64,000 bases of DNA from an uncultured Lactobacillus sp. (GTDB lineage: Bacteria; Bacillota; Bacilli; Lactobacillales; Lactobacillaceae), in contig CAOOYH010000004.1 in the NCBI GenBank assembly GCA_948500755.1, positions 40,879-104,878 on the forward strand. Direction: 5' to 3'. This document shows positions 58,884 to 64,000 of this stretch, in pieces; the first letter of the stretch is position 1, and each line of letters begins with the position of its first letter. The notes beneath the pieces were generated by a model. The model made no database searches, was not told where the DNA came from, and saw nothing but the letters and a program-made list of their open reading frames with translations. Position numbers and translations under genes: made by a program.

Positions 58884-60266
58884 ATGGAAACTTTAAGAAT
58901 TTTACACACTAATGATCTTCATTCACACTTTGAACATTTTCCAAAGATTGGCCGCTATTTAAAGAAGGCGCAAGCAGATAAAAGCGCTTCTGAAGTTTAC
59001 ACTTTTGACGCTGGTGACTTTATGGATCGATCTCATCCTTTAAGTGATGCGACAGAAGGTCAAGCAAATATTGAATTAATGAATAAATTTAATTATAATG
59101 CCATTACCATTGGAAATAATGAAGGAATTTCTAATCCACATTGGGTTTTGGAAAAACTTTTTGATCATGCGGATTTTCCTGTAGTTTTAGCTAATCTTCG
59201 CGAAGAAGATGAGTCAATGCCAAAATGGTGTACTCAAGATAAAATTATTACCACTAAAAAAGGAACTCGTATTGCCTTAATTGGTTTAACGGCAGCTTAT
59301 CCGATGACTTATGGGCCTAATCATTGGCATGTTAAAATGCTCAAAAATACAATGGATGATTTGTTGCCAAAACTTGAAGGTAAGTATGATATGTTGATTA
59401 TGCTTACCCACATTGGTTTAAGAATGGATCGCTGGCTAAGTAAAAATTACCCGCAAATTGATTTGATTGTGGGTGGTCACAGTCATGATTTGATTCCAAA
59501 TGGTGAAAAGGTCAACAATACTTGGATTACTCAGACTGGTAAATGGGGGAATTATGTAGGTGACATTCATGTTGAAATTGATGATGATCATAAAGTAAGA
59601 AAAATAACCCCAACCACTGTTCCAGTTGCTTCTATGCCAGAAATGCCCGGTGATGAAGAAATTATTCAAGGTTATCGTGAAAAAGGAAAAGAAATTCTTG
59701 AACAACAAACAGTAGCCGAACTTCCAGAAAAATTTAAAGATGATAAAACAGCAGCAATTCAAGTGTCTCTAGATGCGATTGCGAATTTTGCTGGGACTGA
59801 TCTAGCTATGCTGAGCTCGGGACTTTTTCTTGCACCATTTAAGGCGGGAAAACTCACTAAATATGATATGCAAAAAGCTTTGCCACATCCCATGCATGTT
59901 GTACGATCTACTTTGAAAGGGACAGATTTATGGCGATTGGTTATGGAAATTGAAAAAAATCGCCATTATCTAGAGCACTTTCCTTTACAAGGGATGAGTT
60001 TTAGAGGAAAAATTTTCGGCGAAATGTACTATAAAGGAATTAAGGTCGATCACAGAAGACGCATTGTATATGTAAATGGAAAAGAAATAGACCCTGAAAA
60101 AGAATATCAAATTGCTGGTTTAGACCACTATGTTTTAGTGCCGTTTTTCCCAACGTTATCTATTGTGGGTGATAATGAATTCCTTTTCCCGCAATTTTTA
60201 AGAGAAGTAATTAGTGATTATTTAGCTAAGAATTATCCCGTTAAACAGGAAGTGAAGAAGAAATAA
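58884..60266 (+). CDS. Bifunctional UDP-sugar hydrolase/5'-nucleotidase family protein (YunD-like)
   Basis: The 460-residue metallophosphoesterase has LRILHTNDLHSHFEHFP (metal His and Asp), YTFDAGDFMDRS, ITIGNNEG, LTHIGLRMD and LIVGGHSHDLIPNG (about 190-203), then a C-terminal 5'-nucleotidase domain. No signal peptide is present, so it is cytosolic like B. subtilis YunD. Its stop is directly followed by the yutD-like start. The order yunD-yutD-yutF is conserved in Firmicutes. Confidence 0.92.
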   Translation: METLRILHTNDLHSHFEHFPKIGRYLKKAQADKSASEVYTFDAGDFMDRSHPLSDATEGQANIELMNKFNYNAITIGNNEGISNPHWVLEKLFDHADFPVVLANLREEDESMPKWCTQDKIITTKKGTRIALIGLTAAYPMTYGPNHWHVKMLKNTMDDLLPKLEGKYDMLIMLTHIGLRMDRWLSKNYPQIDLIVGGHSHDLIPNGEKVNNTWITQTGKWGNYVGDIHVEIDDDHKVRKITPTTVPVASMPEMPGDEEIIQGYREKGKEILEQQTVAELPEKFKDDKTAAIQVSLDAIANFAGTDLAMLSSGLFLAPFKAGKLTKYDMQKALPHPMHVVRSTLKGTDLWRLVMEIEKNRHYLEHFPLQGMSFRGKIFGEMYYKGIKVDHRRRIVYVNGKEIDPEKEYQIAGLDHYVLVPFFPTLSIVGDNEFLFPQFLREVISDYLAKNYPVKQEVKKK

Positions 60267-60872
60267 ATGAAGAAAAAGGAGAACTCCAAGGAAGAGTTTG
60301 CCCCAGAGGAAAATAAGTATCAACAAAAACAGCCAATCCGCCATCCCTTAGCAAAAATTGTGCTTGACGAAAACAAAATTAAAATCAACGAGCAACTTTA
60401 CAAGATTGTGATCGATAAATTTGATGCAATCGATGTTGAAATGCTGCGTGAAAAATATGATCCTTACCTAAATCAATATGATTTTTTAGTAGGGGATATT
60501 TCGAGCGACCACTTACGATTGAAGGGCTTTTATAAGGATAATGTGCGCACTTCAATTGATCGTAAACAAAAAGCTATTGCTGATTATTTAACTGAATATT
60601 GTAATCCTGGAGGAGCCTATTTTGTTTTACAGCTAATCAGTCCAGTTCATCATTACAATACCAATACTCATTTACACGAAAAACAAAATCGCGAATATCA
60701 TAAAAAACGTTACTCTAAGAAAAACATAGAATTTAGTTTTAAGAAAAAGAAGGTTCATCGGACTAAATTCAAGAAGCGTCAGACTGTAGCTGTTAAAAAA
60801 TCGCGAGGAAAGCATCAAGCTTTTGTAATTAAGAAAAAGAAAAGAGGTAAAAAGAATGAAGAAAGATTATAA
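60267..60872 (+). CDS. YutD-like protein with basic C-terminal extension
   Basis: The 201-residue protein has a YutD-family core (IVIDKFDAIDVEMLREKYDPYLNQYDFLVGDISSDHLRLKGFY, described over about residues 46-89). A lysine/arginine-rich tail of about 55 residues (KKRYSKKNIEFSFKKKKVH onward) could contact RNA or DNA. The function is unknown. It begins directly after the yunD stop and overlaps the next gene by 17 bases. Confidence 0.88.
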   Translation: MKKKENSKEEFAPEENKYQQKQPIRHPLAKIVLDENKIKINEQLYKIVIDKFDAIDVEMLREKYDPYLNQYDFLVGDISSDHLRLKGFYKDNVRTSIDRKQKAIADYLTEYCNPGGAYFVLQLISPVHHYNTNTHLHEKQNREYHKKRYSKKNIEFSFKKKKVHRTKFKKRQTVAVKKSRGKHQAFVIKKKKRGKKNEERL

Positions 60873-61632
60873 TCTATTCTTGATTGATCTAGATGGGACC
60901 ATTTATCGGGGGGATGAAACTATTCAAACAGGGGTAGATTTTGTTCATCGTTTGAAAGAGGCTCATAAAGACTATCTCTTTTTAACTAATAACACTACTC
61001 GGACGCCAGAAATGGTAGTTGAAAAACTAAAAAAACATGGGGTGGAAACTGATGTGAATCATATTTACACCCCAAGTATGGCGACTGCAAGCTATATTAT
61101 TAATAAAAAGCATACTAATGACGTTGAAGTTTATATTATTGGCGAGTTTGGTTTGAAAAATGAGTTATTAAATATTGCTGGATTTAAGTTGAACGAAATT
61201 ACGCCAGAGTATGTGGTTGTAGGGATGGATCAAGATTTAACTTATAAGAAAGTTCGTACAGCAACTAGGGCAATTAGAAACGGGTCAACTTTTATTGGAA
61301 CAAATGCCGACTTGAATTTACCTTTAGGTCATGAATTAATTCCAGGAAATGGTTCTCAATGTGCGATGATTGCAGCTGCAACTGGTCAGCAACCACTTTA
61401 TATTGGAAAACCTGAATCAATCATTGTTGATTATGCTCTAAAAAAGATCCACCATTCTAAAGATGAAACTATTATTGTTGGAGATAATTACAATACCGAT
61501 ATCCGTGCTGGATTTAACAGTGGAGTCGACCAGATGTTGACTCTAACTGGGGTCACTACGCGTGCTGATATTGAAGGTAAACGTCAACCTACTATTACTG
61601 TAGACAATTTGAGTGAATTTAAATTTAACTAA
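60856..61632 (+). CDS. HAD-IIA family phosphatase (YutF/NagD-like)
   Basis: The 258-residue HAD hydrolase has LFLIDLDGTIYRGDE (nucleophile Asp), FLTNNTTRTPE, a C2-type cap and ETIIVGDNYNTDIRAG (metal Asp). It belongs to the NagD/p-nitrophenylphosphatase group that acts on sugar or nucleoside monophosphates. It overlaps the YutD-like gene by 17 bases and follows the conserved operon order. Confidence 0.92.
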   Translation: MKKDYNLFLIDLDGTIYRGDETIQTGVDFVHRLKEAHKDYLFLTNNTTRTPEMVVEKLKKHGVETDVNHIYTPSMATASYIINKKHTNDVEVYIIGEFGLKNELLNIAGFKLNEITPEYVVVGMDQDLTYKKVRTATRAIRNGSTFIGTNADLNLPLGHELIPGNGSQCAMIAAATGQQPLYIGKPESIIVDYALKKIHHSKDETIIVGDNYNTDIRAGFNSGVDQMLTLTGVTTRADIEGKRQPTITVDNLSEFKFN

Positions 61633-61634
61633 TA

Positions 61635-62237
61635 ATGCAAAAAAATCTCGGAGCTAGTATCTATAATTTCTTTTTTGCACTTTCTGCAAGTATTGTGGGC
61701 GCAATTGTTTTTAGTTGGCCTCTTTTATTTATTTTTGTAACTGTGCAAAAAACCTACCAAATAGTAAATATGTCGGTTTTAAAAGTAATGCATAATTATA
61801 ATCAATTAATGTTGTATTTACTTTGGCTATTTAAAAATAAATTACAAATGGATAATTTTCCTACTTCTAAAAGTGCGGCTGAACACTTTGCTGATGTAAA
61901 AAGATTACTTATCTTAGCAGTTTTAGTCTTTATTATCTGTTTAGTGATTTATATAATAGCAAAAAAGCGTAATGAAGAAGGATTGTTGAAAATAAGTAAG
62001 ATTGAAGCATGGATTTTTCTTTTGCTTCCAATTATCATTTTGCCTTTCGCGATTGTGAATTTTGATAGTTTCTTTATTTTCTTCCATCATTTGTTTTTTG
62101 CTAGCAGTAATTGGCTATTCGATCCTAATACCGATCCCATCATTGATGTTTTAACGGAAGAATTTTTCGCTTCATGTTTTGGTGTATTTGGGATTATCTA
62201 TGAATTATATTTTATAAGTAAAATTGTACACAAATAA
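61635..62237 (+). CDS. TIGR01906 family integral membrane protein
   Basis: The 200-residue protein has four membrane helices (about 14-36, 90-110, 128-150, 178-197) and the family hallmark DPNTDPIIDVLTEEFFASCF before the last helix. Its function is unknown. It starts 2 bases after yutF and completes the yunD-yutD-yutF-TIGR01906 cluster found in many lactobacilli. Confidence 0.88.
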   Translation: MQKNLGASIYNFFFALSASIVGAIVFSWPLLFIFVTVQKTYQIVNMSVLKVMHNYNQLMLYLLWLFKNKLQMDNFPTSKSAAEHFADVKRLLILAVLVFIICLVIYIIAKKRNEEGLLKISKIEAWIFLLLPIIILPFAIVNFDSFFIFFHHLFFASSNWLFDPNTDPIIDVLTEEFFASCFGVFGIIYELYFISKIVHK

Positions 62238-62270
62238 AAAGGAATTCCTTAATGGAATTCCTTTTTCAGT
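62238..62270. terminator. Bidirectional terminator
   Basis: AAAAAGGAATTCC is perfectly inverted with GGAATTCCTTTTT around TTAAT. It lies between converging genes. Confidence 0.9.
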
Positions 62271-62899
62271 GTTAATTTTTTCTTTAAAGCAACAATTGCA
62301 ATTGGTACTACAGAAACTAAGATAATTGCAATTACGATCATTGAGAAGTGATCTTTTACAAATGGAATATTGCCAAAGAAGAATCCAATAATTGTAAAAA
62401 GCCCTGTCCAAAGTAATCCACCCAAAATATTGTAGGTGATAAAGTGGCCATAGTGCATTTTACTGCCCCCAGAAATAAATGGGACAAAAGTTCTAATAAA
62501 AGGAATGAATCTTCCTACTACAATTGTGATTGGGCCGTGCCGCTCAAAGAATTTCTCGGCTGCTAGTCGATTTTTTTGATTAATTAATTTATTAAACCAA
62601 GCATGTTTTTCTCCCGTTCGGGTTGACCAAGCTCCGATTTCGTAGTTAACTGTATCACCCACAATAGCTGCTATTGCGACAACAGCATAAATTATCCAGA
62701 TGTTTAATCCATATTGAGGATTAGCTGCCATGGCACTAGCTGCAAAGATTAGCGAATCCCCTGGTAAAAAAGGAAAGATAACTAATCCAGTTTCAATGAA
62801 GATAATCGCAAATAAAATTAAATAAGTCCATCCGCCGAATTGATTGACAATCGTGATTAAATGATCATCAATATGAAGAATAAAGTCAATTAACGCCAT
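62249..62899 (-). CDS. DedA family membrane protein
   Basis: The 216-residue protein has the DedA/SNARE-associated layout: a re-entrant segment FIETGLVIFPFLPGDSLIFA (about 36-55), then FFERHGPITIVVGRFIPFIRTFVPFISG (described at about 113-140) with conserved Arg residues, and terminal helices. DedA proteins act as undecaprenyl-phosphate or phosphatidylethanolamine translocases or support membrane energetics; the substrate here is unknown. It lies 9 bases after the reductase gene on the same strand. Confidence 0.93.
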   Translation of the reverse strand: MALIDFILHIDDHLITIVNQFGGWTYLILFAIIFIETGLVIFPFLPGDSLIFAASAMAANPQYGLNIWIIYAVVAIAAIVGDTVNYEIGAWSTRTGEKHAWFNKLINQKNRLAAEKFFERHGPITIVVGRFIPFIRTFVPFISGGSKMHYGHFITYNILGGLLWTGLFTIIGFFFGNIPFVKDHFSMIVIAIILVSVVPIAIVALKKKLTLKKEFH

Positions 62900-62908
62900 A
62901 AATTACTC

Positions 62909-63862
62909 CTAAATACTTGTTGAATGAATGGTGAGAGTTTTTTCCGGAAAAAGCTTACGCATAATCGCAGTAATTGCAATCTGAGCTTCTCCAAATCCAA
63001 CTCCAATTAAAGGAACTCTTCCAGGATAATTGATTGCATCACCAATTGCAAAAATACCATCAAGATTGGTTTCCATATCAGAATTTACTTTAATATGAGG
63101 TCCTTCTAAGTCTACGCCCCAATTTTTAACGAAACGATTATTTGCCCTAAAACCATAGGCAACAATGATTTGATCAAAAAGCTGATAATTTAATTGATCT
63201 TCGCCCATCTTTTTCAAGCCGATTGAAAGCTGCTCGTCCTTAATAGAAATTTCTTTAGGCAGGTAAGGAGTAAGGAGTTCTACATTAGGAGCTTTTTTGA
63301 GTTTTTCAACGCTACTTTCTAGTCCTCGGAACTGATCACGACGATGAATTAACTTAACGTTGGCATAACTAGCTAATTCGTTAGCCCAGTCTAATGCTGA
63401 ATCGCCCCCACCAAAAACTCCAATAGTTTGATTTTTAAAATCAGCAGGATCTTTAATGAAGTAATGAATCTTTTTTTCCATTTCTTCATTAGTTTTGAGC
63501 GGAAATTTTTTTGGCTTAAACGATCCGGTTCCTGTAGCAATAATAATTGTTTTTACTTCATATTCTTCATCAATAACGAAAGAATCATTTTCTTTTTTGA
63601 CATTATCAACACGATGAGCAGTTTGAATAGTTACTTTGTTAAGAATATTATCTTTTAAATTTTTCACCAAATCTAAACCGCTGATAGTATTAAAAACCGG
63701 AATATCCGCAATTTGTTTGAAAGGATAGAGTAGATTTGGTTGCCCACCAACTTCATTTGAAGAATCAAAAATAATAGTATTCAAACCATGTAAATGAGCA
63801 AAGTCGGCTGCAAATAGTCCAATTGGACCAGCGCCGATAATTGCTAAATCAAATTTTTTAAT
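62909..63862 (-). CDS. Ferredoxin/flavodoxin-NADP+ reductase, TrxR-like (apparent ATT start)
   Basis: The 317-residue flavoprotein belongs to the thioredoxin-reductase-like FNR type 2 group (YumC-like). It has FAD motif DLAIIGAGPIGLFAADFA near the N-terminus, NADPH motif VFGGGDSALDWANEL, IVAYGFRANN and GIFAIGDAINYPGRV. There is no CxxC. Conventional start codons would begin at TTG 63784 and lose the FAD motif. The frame is open upstream and the only sensible start is ATT 63862 (IKKFDLAIIG), 8 bases after AGGGAGG. Co-oriented with dedA. Confidence 0.88.
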   Translation of the reverse strand: MKKFDLAIIGAGPIGLFAADFAHLHGLNTIIFDSSNEVGGQPNLLYPFKQIADIPVFNTISGLDLVKNLKDNILNKVTIQTAHRVDNVKKENDSFVIDEEYEVKTIIIATGTGSFKPKKFPLKTNEEMEKKIHYFIKDPADFKNQTIGVFGGGDSALDWANELASYANVKLIHRRDQFRGLESSVEKLKKAPNVELLTPYLPKEISIKDEQLSIGLKKMGEDQLNYQLFDQIIVAYGFRANNRFVKNWGVDLEGPHIKVNSDMETNLDGIFAIGDAINYPGRVPLIGVGFGEAQIAITAIMRKLFPEKTLTIHSTSI

Positions 63863-63946
63863 AAATAAAACCTCCCTTAAAATATTGCTGTATAAACTTT
63901 ACCATGAATTATAGTAATAAGCATTTAATTTTTTGCAAAAAAAGTC

Positions 63947-63975
63947 TTGCCAAAAAAGAATAAATCAGGTATATT
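63947..63975 (+). promoter_or_regulatory. Strong promoter at the right edge of the window
   Basis: TTGCCA (63947-63952) and TATATT (63970-63975) have an ideal 17-base spacer. It would drive a gene or RNA to the right of the window. Confidence 0.65.
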
Positions 63976-64000
63976 AATAAAGTCGCTTTTGAGAGAAAGC

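Noticed and set aside
1..64000. CRISPR arrays, tRNA or rRNA genes, prophage
   Set aside because: No regularly spaced repeats, no cloverleaf-like sequences and no phage structural or integrase genes were recognised on either strand.

Overview
The window is AT-rich chromosomal DNA from a Lactobacillus of the acidophilus/crispatus/helveticus/johnsonii clade. The evidence is an S-layer (SLAP) type secreted protein, a helveticin J homologue, the divergent pepQ-ccpA pair, PepV, the CIRCE-controlled groES-groEL operon and a sucrose scrR-scrB/scrA locus beside the groE region. No species call is made. No tRNA, rRNA, CRISPR array or prophage was seen.

Layout. 1-2.7 kb: 5' part of an ABC-F gene and rex. 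2.7-7.4 kb: a lactococcin 972-type bacteriocin locus (Rgg-like regulator, prepeptide, DUF1430 membrane protein, ATPase, YxeA-like protein), then a decayed copy of a liaF-like gene fused to a second copy of the rex 3' end. 7.5-11.4 kb: LytTR regulator plus LiaF-like protein, a helveticin J homologue, two small immunity-like ORFs and a CPBP protease. 11.4-15.7 kb: a cassette bounded by 29-bp perfect inverted repeats, carrying a metal P-type ATPase with an unusual CPG motif, an HMA chaperone, a Dps-like protein and an FLP-type Crp/Fnr regulator, with a transposase remnant. 15.7-20.3 kb: sucrose uptake and hydrolysis. 20.4-23.6 kb: a membrane protein and an orphan DUF1430 ABC system, punctuated by three identical terminators. 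23.7-25.9 kb: groES-groEL. 26-29.2 kb: SLAP protein, DUF4160 pair, and a frameshifted cationic secreted protein with a small membrane partner. 29.3-41.0 kb: DNA repair and housekeeping (mutS, mutL, ruvAB, yajC, zwf, dinB, nrnA, DEAD-box helicase). 41.1-42.3 kb: a secreted toxin-like protein with a putative immunity gene, bounded by a 33-bp direct repeat of the helicase 3' end. 42.3-64 kb: T-box/alaS, ireB, ruvX, mutS2, trxA, mscL, murI, rdgB, mscS, pepQ/ccpA, pepV, GDPD, yunD-yutD-yutF, DedA and a ferredoxin-NADP reductase.

The main theme is that antagonism genes (bacteriocin, toxin/immunity, exporter/immunity) sit in an ordinary backbone, and several of these inserts are bordered by exact duplications of the neighbouring host gene's end, terminator or promoter. 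No recombinase is visible at those sites. The best candidates for something undescribed are the repeat-bounded toxin/immunity insert, the same arrangement at rex, and the inverted-repeat-bounded FLP/metal cassette.
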